Shown here: positions 8,235 to 16,079 of the stretch, piece after piece | How positions within the stretch are numbered: the stretch's first letter is position 1 | How the letters are laid out: the number at the start of each line of letters is the position of its first letter | Program-made: the position numbers and the translations under genes | Origin: an uncultured Pseudomonas sp. | Lineage (GTDB): Bacteria; Pseudomonadota; Gammaproteobacteria; Pseudomonadales; Pseudomonadaceae | Direction: 5' to 3' | Assembly (NCBI GenBank): GCA_943912755.1 | Contig: CALTWF010000014.1 | Coordinates: forward strand, 1 to 64,000 | Length of the DNA stretch: 64,000 nt | Notes under the pieces: model-generated | The model's input: the letters and a program-made list of their open reading frames with translations, nothing else | What the model was told of the DNA's origin: nothing | Database searches by the model: none

Positions 8235-9452
8235 ATGTCCGCTACTCCCACCGCCCAGGCCGCGCCGGACGCGCGTGCGCAGTTTCTCGCCCTGCTCGCC
8301 GAGAGCCTGCAACAGCAATCCTTCGTCAAGCTGGTGCTGGCCCGCCATGTCGGCGCCGAAGCCGACCTGCAGCGCATCACCGCCAAGCCGCTGACCATCA
8401 AGGGCACCCCGAGCCTGCAATTCGTACACCGCTACAAGACCCGCGACATCACCCGCAACCTGGCGCTGGACGAAGCCCTGATGCAGATCGGCGAATGGCT
8501 GCCGGGCGCCTTCCGCAATGCCCACCTGCTGAGCCTGGCCGACGAGGTGCAGCTGGAGTTCAGCAAGAAGGGCAAGCCGATGCTGCACCGCAATGCCGTG
8601 CAGCAGGTGCGCGAGGCGGCGGCGGGCGAGCACGACCGCGAGAAGAAGCGCTACCTGGAACTGAGCCGGCCGTTCCTCCACGACCTTGGCGTGACCGACA
8701 AGCAGCAGGCGCTGATCCCGGCCATGTCGCGCAAGTGGAAGCAGATCAACAAGTTCATCGAAGTGTTTTCCCATGCCTTCAGCAGCGTGGCCTTGCCGGC
8801 CGGGCAACCGGTGCGGGTGGCGGACTTCGGCTCGGGCAAGGGCTACCTGACCTTCGCCATCCATGACTACCTGAGCAACACCTTGCAGCGCCCGGCCCAG
8901 GTCACCGGGGTCGAGTTGCGCGCCGACATGGTCGAGCTGTGCAACAAGGCCGCCAGCCACCTGGAGCATCCGGGCCTGGTGTTCGAGCAGGGTGACGTGC
9001 GCAGCGTGGTGCCGGCGCAGATCGACGTGATGATCGCCCTGCATGCCTGCGACATCGCCACCGACTATGCCATCCACACCGGCATCCGCTGCGGCGCGGC
9101 GATCATCATGTGCTCGCCGTGCTGCCACAAGCAGATCCGCCCGCAACTGCACAGCCCGGGCCTGCTCAAGCCGATGCTGCAATACGGCCTGCACCTCGGC
9201 CAGCAGGCCGAGATGCTCACCGACAGCCTGCGCGCTCTGTACCTGGAAGCCTGCGGCTACGACACCAAGGTGTTCGAGTTCATCTCGTTGGAGCACACCA
9301 ACAAGAACAAGATGATCCTCGCCACCAAGCGCAAGGAGGCGGGGGATCCGGCGGCGTTGCTGGCGAAGATTGCCGAGTTGAAGGCGTTTTATGGGGTTAG
9401 TGAGCATTGTCTGGAGACGTTGCTCAGGGCGGATGGGTTGATTGGCGGGTGA
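8235..9452 (+). CDS. Class I SAM-dependent methyltransferase (Methyltransf_32 type)
   Basis: 405 residues. SAM-binding motif I is VADFGSGKGYLTF (about 195-207), followed by an acidic post-I segment (VTGVELRADMVE). A CSPCCHKQIRP cysteine cluster lies near residue 295, which is characteristic of this family of large bacterial and eukaryotic methyltransferases. The substrate is not known and cannot be read from the sequence; the N-terminal part (KPLTIKGTPSLQFVHRY) may bind it. It lies alone between the TPM cluster and a repeat-rich gap. Confidence 0.8.
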   Translation: MSATPTAQAAPDARAQFLALLAESLQQQSFVKLVLARHVGAEADLQRITAKPLTIKGTPSLQFVHRYKTRDITRNLALDEALMQIGEWLPGAFRNAHLLSLADEVQLEFSKKGKPMLHRNAVQQVREAAAGEHDREKKRYLELSRPFLHDLGVTDKQQALIPAMSRKWKQINKFIEVFSHAFSSVALPAGQPVRVADFGSGKGYLTFAIHDYLSNTLQRPAQVTGVELRADMVELCNKAASHLEHPGLVFEQGDVRSVVPAQIDVMIALHACDIATDYAIHTGIRCGAAIIMCSPCCHKQIRPQLHSPGLLKPMLQYGLHLGQQAEMLTDSLRALYLEACGYDTKVFEFISLEHTNKNKMILATKRKEAGDPAALLAKIAELKAFYGVSEHCLETLLRADGLIGG

Positions 9453-10019
9453 TCGGGGTTGGGGCTGGCAGGTGCATGCCGGGGTTTTTCTTGCGCCCTT
9501 GAGATCGAGCGCCGCCCGCGCGGCGCATCGCGAAGCGCATGCCGGTACTTTTCCAGCGTCCTCAAGATCGAGCGCCGTCCACACGGCGCTTCGCGAGCAA
9601 GCTCGCTCCCACGTTTGTTGCAACGCGCCATGGCCTGTGAGATTTGAGTTGCCAGCCTTGGTGCATGGCAATCTATTGCGGGGAGGCTGTTGTGCTCGCC
9701 GCGATGCCGAGTCGTACAAACAAAGCGGCCAACCATGGCCTGACAGGCATAGGTACGTTGCAACAAACGTGGGAGCGAGCTTGCTCGCGAAGCGCCGCGC
9801 GGGCGGCGCTCGATCTGGAGGGCGCTGAAAATCTGTCGGCTTGCACCTGCAAGCCCTGACCCGATCTCCAGCCAGGCGCTCCGAAATCACCAGCCACAAC
9901 CTGTTGCATTTCCCGCAAAACTTCACCGATCTCCGACTTTCTTGTAGGCAATTTCCCAAGCATACTCCCCAACCCCGCCTGGTGGTTGCGTCATGTGGAA
10001 ACGCTGCCTAGTCTGCGTC
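9453..10019. other. Gene-free, repeat-rich intergenic stretch
   Basis: I see no credible gene between the methyltransferase stop and the structured leader at 10021. Open frames crossing it have no ribosome binding site and translate the repeats. It holds a large inverted repeat (listed separately) and a degenerate extra copy of the left arm near 9500-9530. Confidence 0.6.
9568..9813. repeat. Large inverted repeat built from REP-like units
   Basis: The left arm (9568-9625) contains GGCGCTTCGCGAGCAAGCTC and ends in GTTTGTTGCAACG. The right arm (9756-9813) is its imperfect reverse complement, starting CGTTGCAACAAAC and containing GAGCTTGCTCGCGAAGCGCC. Arms of about 55 bp are separated by about 130 bp. 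A third, degenerate copy of the GC-rich half lies at about 9500-9530. This is larger than the simple REP pairs elsewhere in the window. Confidence 0.8.
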
Positions 10020-10020
10020 G

Positions 10021-10165
10021 GTCGTTGCCAAACCAACGACACGGATTAGCAGTCCGTCTTCAACGAATTTCCTTCCAGCAACCTTTATGGCGGCTGTATG
10101 TGCGGGCACCTTCGGGTGCGCCGGGGTTTCTCGTTGACCGGTCTGCTAACCCACATACAGTCGCC
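10021..10165 (+). other. Structured leader of the downstream DUF gene
   Basis: Consecutive hairpins: GTCGTTG/CAACGAC (10021-10040), ACGGA-ttagcag-TCCGT (10041-10057), and a long stem with arms 10089-10102 and 10152-10165 (GGCGGCTGTATGTG against CACATACAGTCGCC). The long stem encloses a GCACC-TTCG-GGTGC tetraloop hairpin. The loop TTAGCAG (10046-10052) is exactly complementary to CTGCTAA (10143-10149). This looks like a folded RNA or a mobile palindromic element. Confidence 0.55.
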
Positions 10166-10219
10166 ACCCGTCGTTTAGCAGCGCCTGTGGCCAACTCCAT
10201 TTCCAACGAGTTATACGCC

Positions 10220-10462
10220 ATGAAAAAACTTGTCCCCGATCCACCCCCAGCCCTGTGCGTCGGCCCCGGCCTGTCCCATGAGGAAGCCATCACCAAGGCC
10301 ACCGAGCACCTGACCAGAGCCATCCTGCAAACCGCCTACCTTCCCGACCCAGCCGATGCCCGGCACCGCGAATCGCTTAGCAGCGCGGTGCTGAACATGC
10401 GCATTGCCAAGGCATTGCTGGCGATGGCGACGGCAGCGTCACCGCTGACCATTCCGGTGTGA
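10220..10462 (+). CDS. Small Pseudomonas-type DUF3077/DUF6124-like protein
   Basis: 80 residues from the ATG at 10220 (MKKLVPDPPP). The frame is open further upstream to 9986, but that part only translates the structured leader, so I reject the longer start. The sequence is a Pro-rich N-terminus followed by two predicted helices (HEEAITKATEHLTRAI and HRESLSSAVLNMRIAKALLAM). I recognise the layout of a small, repeated Pseudomonas family annotated as DUF3077 or DUF6124, without known function. No signal peptide or membrane segment is visible. A bidirectional terminator follows immediately. Confidence 0.65.
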   Translation: MKKLVPDPPPALCVGPGLSHEEAITKATEHLTRAILQTAYLPDPADARHRESLSSAVLNMRIAKALLAMATAASPLTIPV

Positions 10463-10464
10463 AG

Positions 10465-10496
10465 AAAAGCCGCGGAGGATGACCTCCGCGGCTTTT
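10465..10496. terminator. Bidirectional intrinsic terminator
   Basis: The stem GCCGCGGAGG-atga-CCTCCGCGGC is flanked by AAAA on the left and TTTT on the right. It can therefore end both the small DUF gene (+) and the convergent TonB receptor gene (-). Confidence 0.9.
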
Positions 10497-10501
10497 GCCC
10501 A

Positions 10502-13063
10502 TCAGAAGAACCGCGTAATGCTCACCTTGGCATTGCGCCCGGTGCTGTACACGTTGTCGTCGCTGAGCATCGGCGCGTAGTCGCGGTTGAACATGTTGTC
10601 GAGGGTGAAGTTGACCTCGGTGCCTTTCAGGTAGGGCTGCTGCGGCTTCCAGCTGGCGAACAGGCCCTGGACGTTGTAGGCGTCGTTGTCGCGGTGGTCC
10701 CAGGCGCTGTCGCCCAGTGCGCTGCCCATGTAGCCCGGCGGGTACTTGTCGCTCGGCAGGCGGTCGGTCTGGCGTACCCACAGGCCTTTCCAGCCCACCA
10801 CCACATCCCAGTCGGGAATCTTCACGCCCAGGCGCGCCACCCATTTCGGTGCCGGTACGTCCCGCGCCCAGACATCCGGGCCCCAGGGGTTGTTGTAGGC
10901 ACCTTCGTGCTTGCCGGTCATCCAGGTGTAGGACAGGGTGCCGAACAGGTAGGTGGAGTCGTAGAAGCTTTCGACTTCGAAGCCCTTGTAGGTCACGCCA
11001 TCGAGGTTGCGGTAGTTGCCGATCAGGTAGTTGCCGCAGGTGTCGCCGATGCTGCCGCCGACGACGGTTTGCGCCTGGCACTCGAAGCCGAGGTTCTTGA
11101 AGATCTCGTCCTTGATCTTGTTGTGGAACAGGGTGGTGCGGACCTGCAAGTTGTCGTCGGCAAAGATCAGCCCGGAGAAGTCGGTGACGTTACCCAGGCG
11201 CAGCGCGGTGACGCGTTCCGGATCGAGGTTGCGGCTGGTGGCGCTGCGCGAGCTGACGGCGCTCTGCACTTCGTATTGCTCGTCGATGACCGGCGCGCGC
11301 CAGGTCTTCGAGTAGTCGGCGAAGAACGCCACGTCGTCGGTGGCGCGCCAGAACAGCGACAGGCGCGGCGACCAGCCGGTGTAGGTCTTGGCGCTGTAGT
11401 CATGGCCGGCGGAGGCGACGTTGTAGAACGGCGCGTCGTTCTTCTCGCCGCGGTTGCGCACATGGTCGTAGCGCAGCGACGGGGTGATGGTCACCTGGCC
11501 GATGGTGATCGCGTCCTGCACGTAGGCGCTGTTGGTGTCCACCTTGCCGTGGGGCATGAAGTTCGGCTGGAAGTGGCCGTAGTTGTAGGTGGCGGTATTC
11601 TGCGCGGTGCCCGGCATCCACATCTCGGTTTCACGGCTGTGGCGATGCAGTTCGATGCCGCTGGTCAGCGAGTGCTCCAGCGCACCGGTGTTGAACTGGG
11701 CGGTGTTGCGCACTTCGAAGTTGCGGTCCTTGTACTGCGTCTGCATGCGCCGCCCGCCGGTGGCGAGCTGGAACACGGCATTCGGCCCGCGCTCGTCGGT
11801 CTGGTCGACATCGGACTCGGAATAGCTCACTTGCAGGTTGACCAGCGGGTTGTCCAGCGGCTGGAAGCGGTACTTGGCCGACCAGGTGGTGTCGATGGTT
11901 TCGCGGTGGGCGAGGAAGCGCAGCATGGCCTGCTCGTAGCCATAGCGATCGATGTTGGCCTTGGTCGGCGGCGTCGAGTAGTTGGTCGACGAGTAGCGGG
12001 TCATGCGCTGGTTGTTCGAGCGCGAGTACGACAGGCCGAGGGACTGCTCGTCGGTGAGCTGGACGTTCAGCTTGAACAGGCCGCCTTCCAGGTCCTGGGC
12101 GCTGTTGGGCAGGCGCTTGGGGTTGATCGGGTAGGTCTTGCTGTCGCCGGGCAGTGACGAGGCCAGCTTGAAGTCATCGCCATCGCGCTTGGTCAGGTAC
12201 ACCAGGCTGTCGATGCGGCGGTCTTCGGTGCGGCCGAACACCGCGCCGCTGTAGACCTGCTGGTGGTCGTTGCTGGAGTAGCCGTACTTGAGCATGGCGC
12301 CAGTATCGCGGCCTTCCTGCAGCAGGTCGGGGGCGTCCTTGGTGGTCATGTTGACGCTGCCGGCCAGGCCGGCGTTGCCGACGAAGGGCGAGTGCGGGCC
12401 CTTCTCCACCTCGATGCTCTTGATCAGCTCCGGCTCGACGAACATGGTGCCTTGCTGGTAGCGCTCGAAGCCGGTCTTGGTGGCGCCGTCGACGGTCAGT
12501 TGCACGTCCTCGGCGTCGCCCATGCCCCAGATATTGATTTTCTGTCCGCCGGGCATCATCGAACCGGCCATTTCCACGCCGGGCAGGGTGCTCAGCAGCG
12601 AGGGGACGTTGTTCGCCTGCTCACGGTCGATATCGCGCTGGGTCAGGGTCGAGCGGCCGACGGTGGCCGGAGTGACCTGCTGGCCGTCGCCGACGATGCT
12701 CATGGCGCCGAGCTGGATGCTGGTGTTGGCGTTGCCGGGGGGAGTGGATTCGGATTCCCTGGGACGCACCACGAAGGTATTGCCCACCTTGACCAGGGTG
12801 AAGCGGCTGCTGGCCAGCAGGCGGTTGATGGCTTCCTCGGCGCTGAACTGGCCGCTGAGGGCGGGCGCCGAGACGTTGCGCAGCAGCGCTTCATCGAACA
12901 GCAGTTGCACCTGGGTTTGCCGGGCCACCTGGCTCAACGAGGCCGCCAGCGGCTGCGCCGGCAGTTGCAGCTGCACCGGCGCGGCCTGTGCCTGAAGGCT
13001 CAGGGCCAGGCATACGGCAAGCAGCGATGGGCGGGCTGACAACGGCTTGAAAGCTCGAAACAT
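10502..13063 (-). CDS. hxuA: TonB-dependent heme/hemoprotein receptor with N-terminal signalling domain
   Basis: 853 residues from the ATG at 13063, with GGGGGAA just upstream; a signal peptide ends near LQAQA. Residues about 40-95 form a secretin/TonB N-terminal (STN) signalling domain (LPAQPLAASLSQVARQTQVQ), found in receptors that signal through a FecR protein. Then come the plug (about 150-265, with VEKGPHSPFVGNAGLAGSVN) and a 22-strand barrel ending in ITRFF. The barrel has a SRNLDPERV stretch like the NPNL box of heme receptors. Its own FecI/FecR-type pair lies upstream on the same strand, the layout of the P. aeruginosa HxuIRA heme-sensing system. No hasA-like hemophore gene is nearby, so I favour Hxu over Has. 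Confidence 0.8.
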   Translation of the reverse strand: MFRAFKPLSARPSLLAVCLALSLQAQAAPVQLQLPAQPLAASLSQVARQTQVQLLFDEALLRNVSAPALSGQFSAEEAINRLLASSRFTLVKVGNTFVVRPRESESTPPGNANTSIQLGAMSIVGDGQQVTPATVGRSTLTQRDIDREQANNVPSLLSTLPGVEMAGSMMPGGQKINIWGMGDAEDVQLTVDGATKTGFERYQQGTMFVEPELIKSIEVEKGPHSPFVGNAGLAGSVNMTTKDAPDLLQEGRDTGAMLKYGYSSNDHQQVYSGAVFGRTEDRRIDSLVYLTKRDGDDFKLASSLPGDSKTYPINPKRLPNSAQDLEGGLFKLNVQLTDEQSLGLSYSRSNNQRMTRYSSTNYSTPPTKANIDRYGYEQAMLRFLAHRETIDTTWSAKYRFQPLDNPLVNLQVSYSESDVDQTDERGPNAVFQLATGGRRMQTQYKDRNFEVRNTAQFNTGALEHSLTSGIELHRHSRETEMWMPGTAQNTATYNYGHFQPNFMPHGKVDTNSAYVQDAITIGQVTITPSLRYDHVRNRGEKNDAPFYNVASAGHDYSAKTYTGWSPRLSLFWRATDDVAFFADYSKTWRAPVIDEQYEVQSAVSSRSATSRNLDPERVTALRLGNVTDFSGLIFADDNLQVRTTLFHNKIKDEIFKNLGFECQAQTVVGGSIGDTCGNYLIGNYRNLDGVTYKGFEVESFYDSTYLFGTLSYTWMTGKHEGAYNNPWGPDVWARDVPAPKWVARLGVKIPDWDVVVGWKGLWVRQTDRLPSDKYPPGYMGSALGDSAWDHRDNDAYNVQGLFASWKPQQPYLKGTEVNFTLDNMFNRDYAPMLSDDNVYSTGRNAKVSITRFF

Positions 13064-13257
13064 GAATTCCCCCAGTACGGCCAAAGGCCAAAAAAAGACG
13101 GTATTGACGGCGCAGTCGGGGAGGAAGACGCGGGGTGGAGAAAAACCCTCACCTGCGAATGAAAATATTTCTTACCAAGCCTTCTCAACGGCAATTCGAA
13201 ACCCTGTGGGAGATTCCAGGGTGGCAGGCAAGCAGGTTGATGTTTGCAATATCGCGG

Positions 13258-13348
13258 CCCCTGTGGGAGCTGGCTTGCCAGCGATGAGGCCGGCAAGAAC
13301 AACCATGTTGTCAGGTAGGGCCTCATCGTCGGCAAGCCGACTCCCACA
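13258..13348. repeat. Inverted pair of REP elements
   Basis: GTGGGAGCTGGCTTGCCAGC on the left and a diverged reverse complement (GGCAAGCCGACTCCCAC) on the right. The pair lies in the 294-base gap between the receptor and fecR-like genes and may uncouple their expression. Confidence 0.8.
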
Positions 13349-13357
13349 ATGGTTATC

Positions 13358-14305
13358 TCACTTGCGCTCGATGCGCATCCGCCCGTCCGCCAGGGCCACG
13401 GTCTTCACCGGCAGCAGCGCCGGCAGGGCGTTGAGCAGGGCGTCGGGGTCACGCACGTCGAGATTGCCGGAGACCTTGTACCCGGCCAGTGACGGGTCCG
13501 CCAGCAGCACCGCCGCCGGGCGGTACAGCGACAGCTCGTCGACCAGGCTGGCCAGTTCACGGTTGCGGAACGACACATGCCCGCTGCGCCAGTCCGCCAC
13601 TTCGGCGTCGCTCAGCGTCTGCCGGGCCAGGTCGCCGCGGGCCAGGTTGTACACCGCGCGCTCCCGGGCTCCCAGCAACATGGGGTCGCGCCGCTCACCG
13701 GGGGTGGCGAAGGCGACCAGGCCATGGGACACGCTAAGCACCAGTTCGCGCTGGCCGCGGCGCAGGTCGAAGGCCGTACCGACCACCCGCACCCGCGCCG
13801 CGCCGGCATCGACGAACAGCGGCCGCTCCTTGTCCGGCGCCACGTCCAGGTACACCTGGCCCTGGTCCAGCTGCACCAGCCGGCGCTCGGCGTTGAAGTC
13901 GATGCGCAGGCGGGTGTTGGCATTGAGCTGGAGCCGGCTGCCATCGGGCAGGGTCACGCTGGTGGGCTGGCCATCCTGGCTGGCCAGCTGGCGCTGCACC
14001 GGGGTGGCGGTGGTGCCCAGGTTGCCGGCCAGCAGGGCGCAGACCAGGGCCGCCGCGGTGGCCAGTGCCGGCCGCCAGCGTGGCGCGCGGCGTGGCTGCA
14101 GTGGCACCGGCTTGTTCAGTTCCTTGAGGGCGGCGAGGTCGTCCCACAGTTGCTCGAACTGCTGGTAGGCGCGGGCGTGGGCCGGGTGCTCCAGCCACTG
14201 GGCGAAGGCCTTGCGCGAGGCCCGCGAGCGATCGTTGCGGTTGCGCGTGAACCAGCTCGCCGCCTGGGCGTCGACCGAACGGCTGTCCATGTCAGGTGGG
14301 GTCAT
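13358..14305 (-). CDS. hxuR: FecR/HxuR-type anti-sigma regulator
   Basis: 315 residues. A cytoplasmic N-terminal FecR domain (AASWFTRNRNDRSRASRKAFAQWLEHP pattern, positions about 14-40, given here as key residues W18, W37) precedes one transmembrane segment (about 84-102, ALATAAALVCALLAG). A periplasmic FecR domain follows (about 110-225, SVTLPDGSRLQLNANTRL) with a C-terminal STN-binding part. Its ATG overlaps the sigma-factor stop by four bases (14302-14305), so the two are translationally coupled. It should transmit the receptor's occupancy signal to the ECF sigma factor. Confidence 0.87.
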   Translation of the reverse strand: MTPPDMDSRSVDAQAASWFTRNRNDRSRASRKAFAQWLEHPAHARAYQQFEQLWDDLAALKELNKPVPLQPRRAPRWRPALATAAALVCALLAGNLGTTATPVQRQLASQDGQPTSVTLPDGSRLQLNANTRLRIDFNAERRLVQLDQGQVYLDVAPDKERPLFVDAGAARVRVVGTAFDLRRGQRELVLSVSHGLVAFATPGERRDPMLLGARERAVYNLARGDLARQTLSDAEVADWRSGHVSFRNRELASLVDELSLYRPAAVLLADPSLAGYKVSGNLDVRDPDALLNALPALLPVKTVALADGRMRIERK

Positions 14306-14847
14306 TCCGGTTGCTCCGCAACGTTGTCACTGTCCAGGCGCTGTTTGCAGTACAGGAGTGCGGCGGCCACGTGCTTTTCCACCATGCTGATGGAAATCCC
14401 CATGCGTTCACTGATCTGCGCCTGACTCAAGCCTTCGAAGCGGTGCAGCATAAGGGCTTCGCGGCGGCGCGGCGAGAGTTCGGCGAGGACAATTTTCAGA
14501 TGCTCCAGGCGTTGCAGGCGCTGCGCCCCGTCCAGCGGGTCGGAGCCGGGGGCCTCGCTGGCGCGCTCGTCTTCCCGGGATTCGGCCTGTTCGTCGAGCA
14601 CCTCATGGCGCACCTTCTGCCGCCGCCAGTGATCGCGCAGCAGGTTGCGCGCCATCTGGAACAGGAACGCCCGCGGCTGCTCGACCCGCGCCTTGTCGCG
14701 GTAACCCAGCCATTGGGTGAAGACATCCTGGGTCATGTCCGCGGCATCGCTGGCGTTGTCCGTGCGCTTGCGCAGGAAGTGCAGGATATCGGCGTAGAAA
14801 CCGTGGCAGGCGTCCTGCGCGAGGCGGTCGGGTTTGGGGCGCTGCAT
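14302..14847 (-). CDS. hxuI: FecI/HxuI-type ECF sigma factor
   Basis: 181 residues. Sigma region 2 (about 15-85) includes the -10 binding motif around DAADMTQDVFTQWL. Region 4 (about 115-170) has the helix-turn-helix FEGLSQAQISERMGISISMVEKH. This matches the iron-starvation class of ECF factors. A Fur-box-like site lies 45-63 bases upstream of its ATG, so it is expected to be made under iron limitation and to direct transcription of the TonB receptor gene once released by its FecR partner. Confidence 0.88.
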   Translation of the reverse strand: MQRPKPDRLAQDACHGFYADILHFLRKRTDNASDAADMTQDVFTQWLGYRDKARVEQPRAFLFQMARNLLRDHWRRQKVRHEVLDEQAESREDERASEAPGSDPLDGAQRLQRLEHLKIVLAELSPRRREALMLHRFEGLSQAQISERMGISISMVEKHVAAALLYCKQRLDSDNVAEQPE

Positions 14848-14891
14848 GCGAGCTTTCCAGGAGGTGCCGGGAGAGAAAGGTCGCGAATGTT

Positions 14892-14910
14892 ATCGAGAAT
14901 TATTGTTATT
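14892..14910 (-). promoter_or_regulatory. Fur-box-like operator
   Basis: On the minus strand AATAACAATAATTCTCGAT matches about 10 of 19 positions of the Fur consensus. It lies just upstream of an iron-starvation sigma gene, where a Fur site is expected. It is in an AT-rich island within GC-rich DNA. Confidence 0.6.
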
Positions 14911-14939
14911 TGCTACAGGCTATCACGGGCCTTTTGCCA

Positions 14940-15962
14940 TTAGCGGCGCCGGCGGGTGACCGGCGCCGGGGCCGGCACATTGAGTTCGGCACGGCCCAGC
15001 GGGTGGCTGCTGGCATCGAAGAAATGCAGGGCGATCTCCGGTGTTTCCGCGAAGATGCGCGCGTAATGCTGCTTCTGGCTGACGATGGCAGCCTCGCTCA
15101 GCGGCAGGATGGCGACCGCCAGGTGCGTCGGGCGGGCCTGCTGGATGGCGCGCAGCAGGTGACGGTCGGCGCGGTCCAGGTGATGGCCGAACAGGCACAG
15201 GCCCTGGTCGTGGCTGGCGAGGGCGGCGTAGGCCCAGGTCAGGTAGTCGGAGCTGCGAATGGCGCGCAGCTTGTGCTCGCTGCTGCATTCGTTGACGAAC
15301 AGCGGTACATCGCCCGGGGTATTGATGGCGAAACCGTCGAGCAACTGGCTGCCAGCGGCGGCGCGCTGGCGGGTGCCGCCGTCCTCGCTGCGCAGCAGGT
15401 GCAGGCCGCCGTGCAGGTAGTGCAGGCGGGTGCCGCTGCCTTGGGTGCGACTGACGTCGAAACGCCCCTCTTCATCGAACAGCGCCTGGAAGCCCTCGGG
15501 GTCATGGCTGACTGCCCAGTGGCAGAGCAGGTCGTAGTTGCCGCTGAAGACGTTGCGGTAGTTGCGCAGTTCGGCGTTGATCGCCGCCAGGGTGGTGGCC
15601 GGCAGCAGCTTGAACGGGATATGCACGCTGCGCACGGCGTGGATCAGCGCTTCCTTGATCGCGTAGTAGCGGTTCAGCGGTGCCGAGGAACTGATCGCCA
15701 GCGCGGCATTGACCCGCACCGTGGTGTTGAGGGCACTGAGCAGCGGCTCGAACAGCTCGCTGCCAAGGGACTTGAACAACGCCTGGTCGCTCACCCCCAG
15801 CGGTTTGTTGCGCACCCGCTGGGCGATCTCGAACAGCGAGAAGTAGCTGAACGGCCGCCAGATCGCCCGGCTGGCGCCATTGCCCAGCAACAGGCCGGTG
15901 CACGGATGGCGGGCGGCGAGTTCTGGCCAGGAGGCGAGGGAGGCGTCTGTTTCGGCGGTCAT
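14940..15962 (-). CDS. DUF4917 family protein
   Basis: 340 residues from the ATG at 15962 (MTAETDASLASW); the upstream in-frame extension to 16028 has no clear ribosome binding site. I recognise the DUF4917 layout: a GNGASRAIW nucleotide-loop-like motif near residue 28, then HWAVSHDPEG and LCLFGHHLDRAD. The motifs recall SIR2-like NAD-binding folds, but no activity has been assigned to the family to my knowledge. No signal peptide or membrane segment. It is transcribed alone, back to back with glpQ. Confidence 0.7.
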   Translation of the reverse strand: MTAETDASLASWPELAARHPCTGLLLGNGASRAIWRPFSYFSLFEIAQRVRNKPLGVSDQALFKSLGSELFEPLLSALNTTVRVNAALAISSSAPLNRYYAIKEALIHAVRSVHIPFKLLPATTLAAINAELRNYRNVFSGNYDLLCHWAVSHDPEGFQALFDEEGRFDVSRTQGSGTRLHYLHGGLHLLRSEDGGTRQRAAAGSQLLDGFAINTPGDVPLFVNECSSEHKLRAIRSSDYLTWAYAALASHDQGLCLFGHHLDRADRHLLRAIQQARPTHLAVAILPLSEAAIVSQKQHYARIFAETPEIALHFFDASSHPLGRAELNVPAPAPVTRRRR

Positions 15963-16079
15963 GGCGTGTCTCGTAGGAATCTGTTGCAAATCGGCAGGGC
16001 GGGACTTTAGCACGTCACGGGTTGTCATCCGGGACGGCGACTATGCTTCGGGCCGGTTTTTACAAGGAGACATACCCCA

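Noticed and set aside
7917..9959. Open frame of 680 codons on the minus strand
   Set aside because: Runs antisense to the TPM and methyltransferase genes and through a repeat region; its translation has no domain.
9986..10219. N-terminal extension of the small DUF protein
   Set aside because: It translates the hairpin leader in frame by chance. The ATG at 10220 starts the conserved part.
10502..13063. HasR identity for the TonB receptor
   Set aside because: No hasA hemophore gene or Has export genes nearby, and the sigma-FecR-receptor order matches Hxu better.
13258..13348. Possible CRISPR-like repeats
   Set aside because: The repeated units in the window are REP palindromes in inverted pairs, without regular direct repeats, spacers or cas genes.
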